Positions 48,132-57,291 of a stretch of DNA of 64,000 nucleotides are shown piece by piece. The stretch's first letter is position 1; the number at the start of each line of letters is the position of its first letter. The DNA is taken from the NCBI RefSeq assembly GCF_000716595.1, contig NZ_JNXC01000001.1, positions 558,001 through 622,000 on the forward strand. Direction: 5' to 3'. Under the pieces are notes generated by a model. It was given only the letters and a program-made list of their open reading frames with translations. It had not been told where the DNA came from and ran no database searches. The stretch comes from Saccharothrix sp. NRRL B-16314. GTDB taxonomy: Bacteria > Actinomycetota > Actinomycetes > Mycobacteriales > Pseudonocardiaceae. The position numbers were made by a program, and so were the translations under genes.

Positions 48132-50312
48132 CTATTCGGTTCGCAGGCTGGTCGGGTGGATCGCCGTGCGCAACGCCGGCAGCGTGCACAGCGTCACCAC
48201 GAGGACGACGACCGCCGCCGCGCCGACCGTGGTGGCGATCTCGGTCCAGTCGACGCGGAACCGCTCCACGGGCACCACGAGCCACGCCGTGCCGAGGCCG
48301 ATCGGGATGGCCAGTCCGATGCCGAGCGCGGTCGGTATCGCCGACTGCCACAGCGCGGACACCGCGAGGACCTTCGGCGGCACGCCGTTCGCGGCCAGCA
48401 CCGCGGTGGGCCGGCGGCGTTCGAAGACCTGGTCGACGGCCGCCGCCGCGAGCCCGATCACGGCCAGCAGCGTGAGCAGCACCGACCCGCCGATGACGCC
48501 GCTGCGCAGGGACTCGAACAGCTCGACCTGCCCGGCCGGGCGGCGCAGGGTGACGCCCCGGTCCGCGCGGCCGGTGGCGGCCAGCAGGCGGTCGCCGAAC
48601 GACGCGTCCGGATCACCTCGGACGACGAGTTCGACCGGTGGGACGGCGGCGAGCACCGGATCGGCACCGCCCGCGACGAAGAGCGCTTGCACGCCCTCGT
48701 ACACCGACTTGTGCTCCGCCACGGTCCACTTCGGCACGGTCCACTGCTGCCCGTTGACGGTCAGCGCGGTGCCGGGTGCGGGGCCGGGGCCCACCAGGTA
48801 GGCGGAGCCGGTCTTGCAGTCCTCGACGTCCAGCCGTTCGGCGATCTCCGTGCAGTCGGTGCTGACGATCTCGACGTCCTCGTCGGGGACCACCCGCACT
48901 TCGCTGACCTGCCGCACGCCACCGACCAGGGCGATCGCCTCCTCCAGCGACCGGACCGGGGTGCGGTCGGACAGGTCGAGCACCCAGCGGCCGGGGGTGT
49001 CGGACGGCGGCGCGGCGGTGAACTGGGCCGCCACGCCGAGCAGGACCTGGAGCGTCAACGACCCGGTGAGCACGACGACGACACCGGCCAGCACGCGCGG
49101 GGTGCCGGCGTCGAAGCGGAGGGTGCGCAGGGCGAGCAGCGGGGCGATGCCGTCCGGTTCCACGCCGTGCGCGACCTTGCCGACCAGCCACGGCAGCACC
49201 GCGCCCGTGCCGGCGAGGACCAGCGCGACTCCGATGCCGAGGCCGACCGCCAGGCTCGCGTCGGCCATCACCTGCCAGTAGCTGCCGACCGCGGTGATCA
49301 CCACGATCAGCAGGGCGCCGGCGCCGATCAGCCCGAACCGCCACCACACCCGGTGCTTGGGGAGTTCGACGGCGCGGGACAGGCCGAGCGGCCCGACGTC
49401 CTCGGTGCGCAGGGCGAGCAGGGCCGACACCACGGCGACCACCGGCACGCCCAACGCGATCAGCGCGCCGAGCGCGGGGTCCGGCAGCAGGTCGGTCGGG
49501 AAGAACCCGACCCCTTCGACTTCGATGAACCTGGCCAGCGGCCGGGCCGCGAAGAACAGCGCCACGCCGACGAGCAGCCCGAGCACGGCGCCCGTCAACG
49601 TCTCGCCGCTCGCGATCCAGCGGATCTGGTTGCGGGACGCGCCGACCAGCCGGATCGCGGCCAGGCGCTGGGCCCGGCCGGTGGCACCCAGGCGGGTGGC
49701 GACCAGGACGAAGATGCCCAGCGGCACGAGGAGCGCCCCGATCGCGGCGACCATCAGCAGCCGGTAGATCGGCAGGAGCGTCGACCGGGGCCGGTCGCCG
49801 CCGAAGCCGGTGGCCGGGTGGGCGCTGTCGAGGTGGGCGTCGGGCAGGCCCGCGTAGAAGATCAGGGATTTCGGCCGGGGCAGGCCGGCGTCCGCGATGA
49901 CGCCGACGACGCTCTCCGGGAAGCGGGCGCGCACCGAGTCGTCGGTGCGCATCAGGTGGAGCAGTTCGGGGGAGACGACCAGTTCGCCCGGTCCGGGGAT
50001 GCGGCCGACGCCGGGTGGTGCGGGCGCGCTGGGTGTGGTGGCGGCCAGTTCGACGCCGGTGATCAGGCGGCCTTGCCAGGAGACGCTGACGTGGCGCGCT
50101 CTGAGGGTGGGTGCCGCGTTGGCGGACGTGACGGTCGCCGCTTGGACGCGTTCGGACTTGGCCTCGCGGGCCGGGCCGATGGACGCGGCGAGGAGCAGGA
50201 CGGTGACGCCGAGGCCCACGCCGGCGGCGGTGAGCGCCAACCTGGCCCAGGACGTCCGGCTGCCCCCGACGGCCAGCCGGATGCCGAGGACCAGGTCGGC
50301 GGTCCACCTCAT
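48132..50312 (-). CDS. FtsX-like ABC permease (second copy)
   Basis: 726 aa. First membrane helix at about 26-44, a large extracellular loop, then three helices and a central region, another loop, and three helices near the C-terminus: a duplicated FtsX/MacB layout with FtsX motifs LAAIRLVGASRNQIRWI (middle) and LAANGVPPKVLAVSAL (end). Homologous to the next gene upstream. Starts 124 bases after that gene. Most likely part of the same export or envelope-stress transporter. Confidence 0.85.
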   Translation of the reverse strand: MRWTADLVLGIRLAVGGSRTSWARLALTAAGVGLGVTVLLLAASIGPAREAKSERVQAATVTSANAAPTLRARHVSVSWQGRLITGVELAATTPSAPAPPGVGRIPGPGELVVSPELLHLMRTDDSVRARFPESVVGVIADAGLPRPKSLIFYAGLPDAHLDSAHPATGFGGDRPRSTLLPIYRLLMVAAIGALLVPLGIFVLVATRLGATGRAQRLAAIRLVGASRNQIRWIASGETLTGAVLGLLVGVALFFAARPLARFIEVEGVGFFPTDLLPDPALGALIALGVPVVAVVSALLALRTEDVGPLGLSRAVELPKHRVWWRFGLIGAGALLIVVITAVGSYWQVMADASLAVGLGIGVALVLAGTGAVLPWLVGKVAHGVEPDGIAPLLALRTLRFDAGTPRVLAGVVVVLTGSLTLQVLLGVAAQFTAAPPSDTPGRWVLDLSDRTPVRSLEEAIALVGGVRQVSEVRVVPDEDVEIVSTDCTEIAERLDVEDCKTGSAYLVGPGPAPGTALTVNGQQWTVPKWTVAEHKSVYEGVQALFVAGGADPVLAAVPPVELVVRGDPDASFGDRLLAATGRADRGVTLRRPAGQVELFESLRSGVIGGSVLLTLLAVIGLAAAAVDQVFERRRPTAVLAANGVPPKVLAVSALWQSAIPTALGIGLAIPIGLGTAWLVVPVERFRVDWTEIATTVGAAAVVVLVVTLCTLPALRTAIHPTSLRTE

Positions 50313-50436
50313 CGGAGCGCGTCCTGAGTGCTCCGGTCGCCCCTGCGGGCGACGTGGTGGGGATGGTGCTGTTGTGCGATCACAACTGAAGAGACGCGGC
50401 AGGGGGCGTCGACGTGGCTTCGGCGTACCGAGCGAG

Positions 50437-52755
50437 TTACTCGGAACGCAGGCCGAGGGCGCCGGTGGCCCGCCGCAGGGACGGCAGGGAGAGCACCGTC
50501 ACCGCCACGACCAACAGTGCCGCGGCACCGCTGAGCAGGGCGATCCCCGGCCAGTCGAGGACGACGGGTTGGGAGATGACCTTCAGCAGCAGGACCGTCA
50601 GACTTCCGCCCACTCCCACGGCGACGACGAGCGCGAGCAGCAGCGGCACCGCGTTCTGCCACAGCAGGGACCTGCTCAGCGCTCCTCTCGGCACGCCGCT
50701 CGCGGCCAGCACGGCCAGTGGCCGCCGGCGTTCCCGGACCTGCTCCAGGGCCAGCACCAGCAGGCTGGCGCCCGCGAACAGCAGCGTGATCAGCGAACCC
50801 GCGAGCAGGCCGCGGCGGATGCCCTGGAACTCCTTCACCCGCTGGGCGACCTCGGCCTCCCCGAAGTAGGAGGTGTAGGTGCGCCAGGTCATCGACGCCA
50901 CCGCGTTGCGGACGTGCTCGGCGACGTCCGGGACGTCCGGGTCGACCATCACGTGGAAGGTGGCGCGACCGGCGGCGAGGGGCAGGTCCCGCGCCAAGGA
51001 CGGGGTGAGGAGCAGACCCGGCCGGTAGCCGAGCGAGTCGTCGGGCGCGGTGACCACGGTGTACTGCGGGATCGTCCACTGTGGACCGCTCTGCCCGCCG
51101 TCCGCGTCCTGCTTCGGGTTCACCGTGACCTTCTGCCCCGGTTTGAACGGCGCGGGTCCGCCGGCGTAGGCGGAGCGGTGCTCGACGTAGAACGAGTCGC
51201 CGTCCTGGCAGCTCGGCAGGACCGCCTGCGCCCTCAGGGCTTCGCAGGTGCCGACCCTCGCCAGGTCGAACTGCTCCGACGCGCCCGTGAACACGAGGTC
51301 GCGCATGGTGTGCACCTGCTCGACGCCCGTCGACCGCTCCAGCAGGTCCACCGTCCGAGCGGCCACCTCGGTCGTCGCCTCCCTCATGTCGATCACGATC
51401 CGGCTGTGGTCCGCCGGGCGCTGCGGCCGGTCCTCGACCTGGCTCGCCGCGCTGGCCATGATCGACTGGAGGGCGATGCCGCCCGCCAGGACCACCGCGA
51501 CGCCACCGACCACGCGGGCCGCCGTGCCGCTTTCCAGCTGGAGCCTGCGGATCGCCAGCTGCCACGACGGCGCGCCGCCGCGCAGCCGGCCCACCGCGTG
51601 CTCCACCACCCACGGCAGCAGGACGGGGATGCTCAGCAGCAGCATCAGGATGCCGCCGATCACGACCGTCTCGGACGCGTTGTTCTGCGGGCCGCCGAGC
51701 GTGCCGGACTGGCTGATCAACGCCACCACGCCGACGACGGGCGGCACCAACCGCCACCACAGCACCCGCCGCACCGGCTTCGCCCGCCGCACCACGCCCA
51801 GCGGCTCGATCACGGTGTGGCGCATCGCCACCACCGACGTCACCACCGCCATGACCGGCACCAGCACGGCGATCACGACCGCGAACGGCAGCGACGGGGT
51901 CAGGTCGCTCATGAACACGCTGAGCCCCAGCAACCGCACGTCCTCCACGAACTGCCGTGCCACGAAGAACAGCACCGTGCCCACCGCCAGCCCGACGAAC
52001 GCGCCGAGCAGCGACTCGCCCGCGGCGATCCGCCGCACCCGCAACGCCCCCGCGCCGACCAGCCGCAACGCCGCCAGCCTGCGGTCCCGCTCGGCGCCGG
52101 CCAACCGGGTGCTGATCCCGACGAACACCAGCACCGGGAACAGCAGCGCGACCACGCCCACCATGATCAGCAAGGTCAGCAGCGGGTCGAGCGTGCGTTC
52201 GTGCACCTGCCCGCCGAACCTCACGACGGCGGTCTCGGCGTCCTCCTTGACGGTCGCGTCACCGGCGTAGAACAGCAGGTCGTTCGGCGCGTTGAGGCCG
52301 ATCTGCCCGATCGTGCCGACCACCCGCTGCGGGAACCGCTCGCGCAGCAGCCCGCCTTCCGGCGACTCCAGCAGCGCGCGCAGCGCGGGCGACGCGAACA
52401 ACTCGCCGTCGCCGGGCACCCTCGACATGCCCGGCGGCACGGGTGCGTCCGGGCCGCTGCCCTTCACGAAGTAGCCGGTGACCGACTCGCCGCGGTACGC
52501 GGTGAACCACATCGTCGAGTACAGGACGTCGCCGGACGCCTTCTCCGCGTCGGCCGTGCCGCCGGTGACCTGCGCGCCCAAGGCCTCCCGCTCGGCGCGT
52601 TCGGACAGCACCGTCGGCACCGACGCCGCGGTCAGCAGCACGGCGACCCCGATGCCGATGCCCGCGCCCGTCAGCGCGAGCCGGACCCACGACGTGCGAC
52701 CGCCGCCGAGGGCCAGCCGGACGCCGAGCGCGAGGTCGGAAACCCACTGCCTCAC
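50437..52755 (-). CDS. FtsX-like ABC permease (first copy)
   Basis: 772 aa. Helix near the N-terminus (about 24-43), large outer domain, three helices, linker, second FtsX module with three more helices. Signatures LAALRLVGAGALRVRRIAAGES (by parts) and LAASGVPRGALSRSLLW. It forms the membrane part with the ATPase encoded upstream. GTG at 52753-52755 overlaps the ATPase stop (GTGA); the longer upstream frame is only a shadow. Substrate unknown; MacB-type systems export lipopeptides or antibiotics. Confidence 0.86.
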   Translation of the reverse strand: MRQWVSDLALGVRLALGGGRTSWVRLALTGAGIGIGVAVLLTAASVPTVLSERAEREALGAQVTGGTADAEKASGDVLYSTMWFTAYRGESVTGYFVKGSGPDAPVPPGMSRVPGDGELFASPALRALLESPEGGLLRERFPQRVVGTIGQIGLNAPNDLLFYAGDATVKEDAETAVVRFGGQVHERTLDPLLTLLIMVGVVALLFPVLVFVGISTRLAGAERDRRLAALRLVGAGALRVRRIAAGESLLGAFVGLAVGTVLFFVARQFVEDVRLLGLSVFMSDLTPSLPFAVVIAVLVPVMAVVTSVVAMRHTVIEPLGVVRRAKPVRRVLWWRLVPPVVGVVALISQSGTLGGPQNNASETVVIGGILMLLLSIPVLLPWVVEHAVGRLRGGAPSWQLAIRRLQLESGTAARVVGGVAVVLAGGIALQSIMASAASQVEDRPQRPADHSRIVIDMREATTEVAARTVDLLERSTGVEQVHTMRDLVFTGASEQFDLARVGTCEALRAQAVLPSCQDGDSFYVEHRSAYAGGPAPFKPGQKVTVNPKQDADGGQSGPQWTIPQYTVVTAPDDSLGYRPGLLLTPSLARDLPLAAGRATFHVMVDPDVPDVAEHVRNAVASMTWRTYTSYFGEAEVAQRVKEFQGIRRGLLAGSLITLLFAGASLLVLALEQVRERRRPLAVLAASGVPRGALSRSLLWQNAVPLLLALVVAVGVGGSLTVLLLKVISQPVVLDWPGIALLSGAAALLVVAVTVLSLPSLRRATGALGLRSE

Positions 52756-53558
52756 GTGATCGGCTCCATCTCGCGGGAACGGCCGTCGCGCACGACGACC
52801 TCGCGGTCGGAGTACGCGGCCACGCGCGGTTCGTGCGTCACGAGGACGACCGCGGCGTTCGTCTCCCGCGCGGCGGTCACCAGCAGCTGCATCACGCGCT
52901 CGCCGTTGAGCGAGTCCAGCGCGCCCGTCGGCTCGTCGGCGAACACCACGCGCGGTCCGGTCACGAGGGCGCGTGCGACCGCGACCCGCTGGCCCTGGCC
53001 GCCGGACGTCTCGCCGGGGCGCTTGTCCGCGACATCGGCGACCTCCAGCCGTTCCAGCCACTCGCGGGCCCGCGACTCGGCCTCCTTGCGCTTCACCGAA
53101 CCGAGCCGGAGCGGGAGGGCGACGTTCTCCAGGCAGGTCAGCTCGGGCACCAGCTGGCCGAACTGGAACACGAAGCCGAAGTCGGTGCGCCGCAACTCGC
53201 TGCGCGGGCCGTCGCCCATCGCGCTCAGCTCGACGTCGCGGTAGCGGACCGTGCCCTTGTCGGGGGTGAGGATGCCGGCCAGGCAGTGCAGCAGGGTCGA
53301 CTTGCCCGAGCCGGACGGGCCCATCACGGCCACCACTTCGCCCGGTCGCACGCTCAGGCCGGCGCCGTCCAGCGCGGGCGTCGGGCCGAACGACTTGTGC
53401 AGGCCTACGGCCTCCAGCAGCGTTCTCGCGGGTGCGGGTGCGGGTGCGGGTGCGGGGTGAGGTGTCAAGACGGGTGTCGTGTGCGGTTCCGTCGGTGTGA
53501 TGTCGGCCGCCACGTCGGGTGCCGAGTCGGGAGTCGTGTCGGGTGCCGTGTCGCTCAT
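52752..53558 (-). CDS. ABC transporter ATPase, LolD/MacB type
   Basis: 268 aa. A 44-residue low-complexity leader (PAPAPAPAPA, coded by a GCGGGT hexamer repeat at about 53430-53455) precedes a complete ATPase: Walker A GPSGSGKST, Q-loop FQFGQL, signature TSGGQGQRVAVARAL (Thr replacing Leu), Walker B VVFADEPTGALD, H-loop VTHEPRV. It pairs with the two FtsX permeases. ATG overlaps the PadR gene stop (ATGA). Confidence 0.9.
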   Translation of the reverse strand: MSDTAPDTTPDSAPDVAADITPTEPHTTPVLTPHPAPAPAPAPARTLLEAVGLHKSFGPTPALDGAGLSVRPGEVVAVMGPSGSGKSTLLHCLAGILTPDKGTVRYRDVELSAMGDGPRSELRRTDFGFVFQFGQLVPELTCLENVALPLRLGSVKRKEAESRAREWLERLEVADVADKRPGETSGGQGQRVAVARALVTGPRVVFADEPTGALDSLNGERVMQLLVTAARETNAAVVLVTHEPRVAAYSDREVVVRDGRSREMEPIT

Positions 53559-54079
53559 CGGGTCACCGCCCGCTTCAACCGGCCGAGGCGTGCGGCGGTG
53601 AGTTCCAGCCAGCGCAGGTCCGCCTCGAGGTGGAACAGGGCGTGGTCGCAGATCAGCTGGTCGGCGAGGTCGCCGTTGGCCTTGCGCTTGGTCAGCTCGC
53701 GCATCGAGACCAGGTGGGCGGCGCGCTGGACGTCGAGCACCTCGTCCGCGCTGCGGCCGGACAGCAGGGCCAGCACGACCTTCGCGTAGAGCGTGTTCTG
53801 GAGGTAGGGCTCCGGTTTCTCCGGCGTGCCCAGCCAGTGCTCCACGTCCGTCACGCCGGCGTCCGTGATCGCGTACCGCTTGCGTTCCGGACCGTCGCCC
53901 GACTCGACTCCCGCCTCCTCGACGAGGCCGTTGCGGAGCAGGCGCGAGAGCGTGGTGTAGACCTGCCCGTAGTGCAGCGGCCGGTCATGGCCGAAGCGCT
54001 CGTCGTAGGCCCTCTTCAGGTCGTAACCGTGGCTCGGGCCCTTTTCGAGCAGGCCCAGCAGGGTGTGTCCGATCGACAT
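53555..54079 (-). CDS. PadR-family transcriptional regulator
   Basis: 174 aa. Winged helix at the N-terminus (about 1-80: TLLGLLEKGPSHGYDLKRAY, YGQVYTTLSRLLRNGLV, KRYAITDAG) and a C-terminal helical dimer domain (about 95-170). It heads the operon with the ABC ATPase and permeases and probably represses it until a toxic substrate appears. ATG at 54077-54079; a direct repeat just upstream is its likely operator. Confidence 0.9.
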   Translation of the reverse strand: MSIGHTLLGLLEKGPSHGYDLKRAYDERFGHDRPLHYGQVYTTLSRLLRNGLVEEAGVESGDGPERKRYAITDAGVTDVEHWLGTPEKPEPYLQNTLYAKVVLALLSGRSADEVLDVQRAAHLVSMRELTKRKANGDLADQLICDHALFHLEADLRWLELTAARLGRLKRAVTR

Positions 54080-54088
54080 GCGGGGGAC

Positions 54089-54109
54089 TATACACACCGG
54101 GTATACACA
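54089..54109. promoter_or_regulatory. Candidate PadR operator/promoter
   Basis: TATACACA occurs twice in direct orientation (54089-54096, 54102-54109), 13 bases apart, 10-30 bases upstream of the padR ATG. The TATA-rich core could also be a -10 region. PadR autoregulation is common; binding here is inferred. Confidence 0.5.
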
Positions 54110-54231
54110 GCATTCATAGCTCGAACGGCGCAGTGCGGGTGGTCGTCCGGTCCGACAATTGGGCTAACCGGTGATAATCGTTCGACGGTTACTTCGCCAC
54201 ATCGCGACCTTTCGACGCCTACAGTGGAGGG

Positions 54232-54768
54232 GTGACTGGTCTGGCGGCCGGCTGGGACCACGCGGCTTTCACGCAGGGTCGAGCCGGCGATGCGGAACAC
54301 GATGTGGAGCTGCTGCTCGCTTTCCTGAACACCCGGGATCTCGAACTCGGCACGGACGTCCTGGACAGCGCCGCCGCCTGGCGCGCCTGGGTCACCGAAC
54401 GCGGCCTCGGCCGCGCGGGTGATCCGGTCGAAGTCCGAGCCGCCCGCGCGTCGCTGCGAGCCTCGCTGGGTGAACGCCACGACGGACCCGATCCCACTCC
54501 CGCCGCGGGCCTCGTCCGCGTCGACCTCAGCCACGGCGTGCCGACGATGTCCAGCACCGACGCCCTCGGCGCGGTGCTCGGCGCGGCGGCGCGGCTGGCG
54601 GTCCTCGGGTCGTGGGAGCGGTTCAAGATCTGTCAGGCGGACGACTGCCGGTGGGCGTTCTTCGACCGTTCGCGCAACCGCTCGCGCACCTGGTGCTCGA
54701 TGCAGACGTGCGGCAACCGGGAGAAGGCGCGCAACTGGCGGGAGCGGCGCGCCCTCAGCGTGTCCTGA
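54232..54768 (+). CDS. CGNR zinc-finger stress-response regulator-like protein
   Basis: 178 aa. N-terminal ABATE-type helical domain (about 20-110: ELLLAFLNTRD, AAWRAWVTERG) and a C-terminal CGNR zinc finger with cysteines at 134, 139, 155 and 160 (ICQADDCRWAFFDRSRN and WCSMQTCGNREKAR). CGNR proteins are thought to be DNA-binding regulators. GTG follows TACAGT (54220-54225) by 6 bases, so it is probably leaderless; the GGAGG between is too close to serve as a ribosome site. Confidence 0.85.
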   Translation: MTGLAAGWDHAAFTQGRAGDAEHDVELLLAFLNTRDLELGTDVLDSAAAWRAWVTERGLGRAGDPVEVRAARASLRASLGERHDGPDPTPAAGLVRVDLSHGVPTMSSTDALGAVLGAAARLAVLGSWERFKICQADDCRWAFFDRSRNRSRTWCSMQTCGNREKARNWRERRALSVS

Positions 54769-54835
54769 GCGTTGAATTCGGGTGTCCTGAACGTAGGACA
54801 CGGGTGTTCTGGACGTAGGACTCGCGCGGGGGTCA
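54762..54835. repeat. Dispersed GAACGTAGGAC repeat, locus 2
   Basis: Three units: TGAGCGTTGAATTC, TGAACGTAGGACAC and TGGACGTAGGACTC. GTGTCCT / AGGACAC arms at 54782-54801 can fold. As in locus 1 (34409-34525, opposite orientation) it fills the gap between two convergent genes, where it likely acts as a bidirectional terminator. Confidence 0.8.
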
Positions 54836-56089
54836 GGTGACCAGTTGGGCGACGGTGTAGATCACCAGGCCCGCGAGCGCGCCGACGACCGTGCCGTTGA
54901 TGCGGATGAACTGGAGGTCGCGGCCCACCTGGAGCTCGATCTTGCGCGACGTCTCCTCGGCGTCCCAGCGCTCGACCGTGTCGGTGATCAGCGTGGTGAT
55001 CTCGTCCCGGTAGTTGGTCACCACGTACCCCGCCGCGCCCTCGAGCCACCCGTCGACCTTCGCGCGCATCGACTCGTCCTCCACCATCCGGCGGCCGAAC
55101 GACATCAGCCCCTCGCGGACCCGCTTGCGCAGCTCCGACGACGGGTCCTCGGCCGCGTCGAGCAGCATCTTCTTCGCCGTGCCCCAGGCCGACCCGATGA
55201 GCCGCTGCACGTCCGGGTGCTCCACGAGCTGCTGCTTGACCTGCTCGGCCCGCTGCATCGTCGCCGGGTCGGTCCGCAGGTCGCCCGCGAACTCGATCAG
55301 GAACTGGTCCACCGCCAGTCGCATCGGGTGGTTGGGGTCGGTCTTCACCGCCCACGCGAAGTCCATCAGCTCGCCGTACACCTTGTCGCCGAGCAGCGAG
55401 TCCACGAACTTCGGCGACCACGACGGCGCCCGGTCCGACACCACGCCCATGACCTTGTCGTAGTTGTCCCGGACCCAGTCGTACGCCCGGTCGCAGATCA
55501 GGTCCACCAGCTTGTGGTGCGCGCCGTCGGTGAGGACCTGCCCGAGCAGCTTGCCCAGCGGCGGACCCCACGGCTGGTCGACCAACCGCCGCACGAGCGC
55601 GTGCTCGACCACGGCCTGCACGTCGTCGTCCCGGAGGACGGTGACCGCGCCCCGCACGACGTTGGCCAGCTCGGACGTCACCCGTTCGGCGTGATCAGGG
55701 TCGGCGACCCACTCGCCGAGGCGCCGGCCGATGCCGACCCGCCGGAGCTTGTCCCGCACCACCGCCTCCGACAGGAAGTTCGTCCCGACGAACGACCCGA
55801 GCGCGTCGCCGAAGGTGTCCTTGCGGGTCGGGATGATCGCCGTGTGCGGGATCGGCAAGCCCAGTGGCCTGCGGAAGAGGGCGGTCACGGCGAACCAGTC
55901 GGCCAGTGCGCCGACCATGCCCGCCTCGGCCGCGGCGCGGACGTACCCGACCCACGCCGGGCCGTCGTCCTCGAACAGCAGTGCCACGACGAAGATCACC
56001 GTCGCGGCCAGGAAGAAGCCGGTGGCCACGAGTTTCATCCGGCGCAAGCCCTGGCGCTTGAGCTGGTCAGCGGCGGTCAGTTGCTCCAC
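54833..56089 (-). CDS. DUF445-family membrane protein
   Basis: 418 aa. N-terminal helix (about 19-40), the conserved GMVGALADWFAVTALFRRPLG-like segment (about 56-75; here in parts), PHTAIIPTRKD and GSFVGTNFLSEAVVRDKL, a long helical soluble middle, then INGTVVGALAGLVIYTV at the C-terminus forming a second membrane anchor. DUF445 (YjiN-type) proteins are widespread and uncharacterised. GTG start; a GACAAT -10-like element lies 6 bases ahead, suggesting leaderless translation. Confidence 0.85.
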   Translation of the reverse strand: MEQLTAADQLKRQGLRRMKLVATGFFLAATVIFVVALLFEDDGPAWVGYVRAAAEAGMVGALADWFAVTALFRRPLGLPIPHTAIIPTRKDTFGDALGSFVGTNFLSEAVVRDKLRRVGIGRRLGEWVADPDHAERVTSELANVVRGAVTVLRDDDVQAVVEHALVRRLVDQPWGPPLGKLLGQVLTDGAHHKLVDLICDRAYDWVRDNYDKVMGVVSDRAPSWSPKFVDSLLGDKVYGELMDFAWAVKTDPNHPMRLAVDQFLIEFAGDLRTDPATMQRAEQVKQQLVEHPDVQRLIGSAWGTAKKMLLDAAEDPSSELRKRVREGLMSFGRRMVEDESMRAKVDGWLEGAAGYVVTNYRDEITTLITDTVERWDAEETSRKIELQVGRDLQFIRINGTVVGALAGLVIYTVAQLVT

Positions 56090-56118
56090 GCCGCCATTGT
56101 CCGTGAAGATTCGGGCTT

Positions 56119-57291
56119 GTGCGGGTACCAGCGCTAGTCCCCAGGATGCGGCCGTTCACCTCGACGATCTTCGCGGAGATGACCGCGTTGGCGAACCGGA
56201 CCGGGGCGGTGAACCTCGGGCAGGGCTTCCCGGACACCGACGGCCCGGTGGGAATGCTGGAGGTGGCCAAGGCTTCGATCGACGCCGGGCTCAACCAGTA
56301 CCCGCCCGGTCCGGGCATGCCGGAGCTGCGCCACGCGATCTCCGAGCACCGGGCGCGCTACGGCACGCACTACGACCCGGACACCGAGATCCTCGTCACG
56401 GTCGGCGCCACCGAAGCCATCGCGGCCTCGTTGCTCGCGTTGGTGGAGCCCGGTGACGAGGTCGTGCTCATCGAGCCCTACTACGACTCGTACGCGGCGT
56501 CCGTGGCGCTCGCCGGTGCGACGCGGCGGACCGTCGGCCTGGTCGAGGAGCCGGGCACCGGGCGGCTCGGGCTGGACGTCGACGCGCTGCGCGCCGCCAT
56601 CGGGCCGCGGACCAGGGCGTTGCTGCTCAACTCGCCGCACAACCCGACCGGGACCGTGCTCAACTACGTGGAACTGGCCGCCGTCGCCGCGCTGTGCGTC
56701 GAGCACGACATCGTGGCGATCACCGACGAGGTGTACGAGCACCTGGTGTTCGACGGCCTCACGCACGTGCCGCTGGCGACGTTCCCGGGCATGGCGGAGC
56801 GGACCGTCACCATCTCCGGCGCGGGCAAGTCGTTCAACTGCACGGGCTGGAAGATCGGCTGGGTGTGCGGCCCGGCGGAGCTGGTCGGCGCGGTGCGCGC
56901 GGCCAAGCAGTTCCTGACCTTCGTGGGCGGGGCGCCGTTCCAGCCCGCCGTCGCGCACGCGTTGCGCAACGAGCTGGACTGGGTGGACGACCTGCGCACG
57001 TCGTTGCAGGACAAGCGGTCGCGGCTGTCCGACGGGCTGACCCGGGCCGGGTTCTCGGTGCGGCCGAGCGAGGGCACGTACTTCATCACCGCGGACGTCC
57101 GCCCGCTCGGCTTCACCGACGGCGCGCAGCTGTGCCGGGAGCTGCCCGAGCGGATCGGCGTCGCGGGCGTGCCGGTGCAGGTGTTCACCGATCACCCCGA
57201 CGAGTGGCGGCACCTGGTGCGGTTCGCGTTCTGCAAGCGGGACGAGGTGCTGGACGAGGCGATCAGCAGGCTGCGGAAGCTAAGCGTCTGA
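56119..57291 (+). CDS. dapC: Aminotransferase DapC (N-succinyldiaminopimelate aminotransferase)
   Basis: 390 aa fold-I aminotransferase. AVNLGQGFPDTDGP, NQYPPGPG, VTVGATEAIAAS, NSPHNPTG, ITDEVYEHLVFD, the PLP lysine in SGAGKSFNCTGWKIGW and VRFAFCKRDE all follow M. tuberculosis DapC (Rv0858c) closely. It makes an intermediate of lysine and meso-diaminopimelate for peptidoglycan. GTG at 56119; an ATG at 56146 is also possible. Ends in a 12-base overlap with the convergent NACHT gene. No other dap gene adjoins. Confidence 0.87.
   Translation: MRVPALVPRMRPFTSTIFAEMTALANRTGAVNLGQGFPDTDGPVGMLEVAKASIDAGLNQYPPGPGMPELRHAISEHRARYGTHYDPDTEILVTVGATEAIAASLLALVEPGDEVVLIEPYYDSYAASVALAGATRRTVGLVEEPGTGRLGLDVDALRAAIGPRTRALLLNSPHNPTGTVLNYVELAAVAALCVEHDIVAITDEVYEHLVFDGLTHVPLATFPGMAERTVTISGAGKSFNCTGWKIGWVCGPAELVGAVRAAKQFLTFVGGAPFQPAVAHALRNELDWVDDLRTSLQDKRSRLSDGLTRAGFSVRPSEGTYFITADVRPLGFTDGAQLCRELPERIGVAGVPVQVFTDHPDEWRHLVRFAFCKRDEVLDEAISRLRKLSV

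Noticed and set aside
47103..50327. Plus-strand open frame of more than 1000 codons opposite the CHAT, sigma and FtsX genes
   Set aside because: Gln/Arg/His/Asp-rich nonsense typical of the antisense third-position frame; the minus-strand genes carry catalytic and membrane motifs.
49897..53244. Plus-strand open frame of about 1100 codons opposite the FtsX and ABC genes
   Set aside because: Antisense shadow; ABC motifs are on the other strand.
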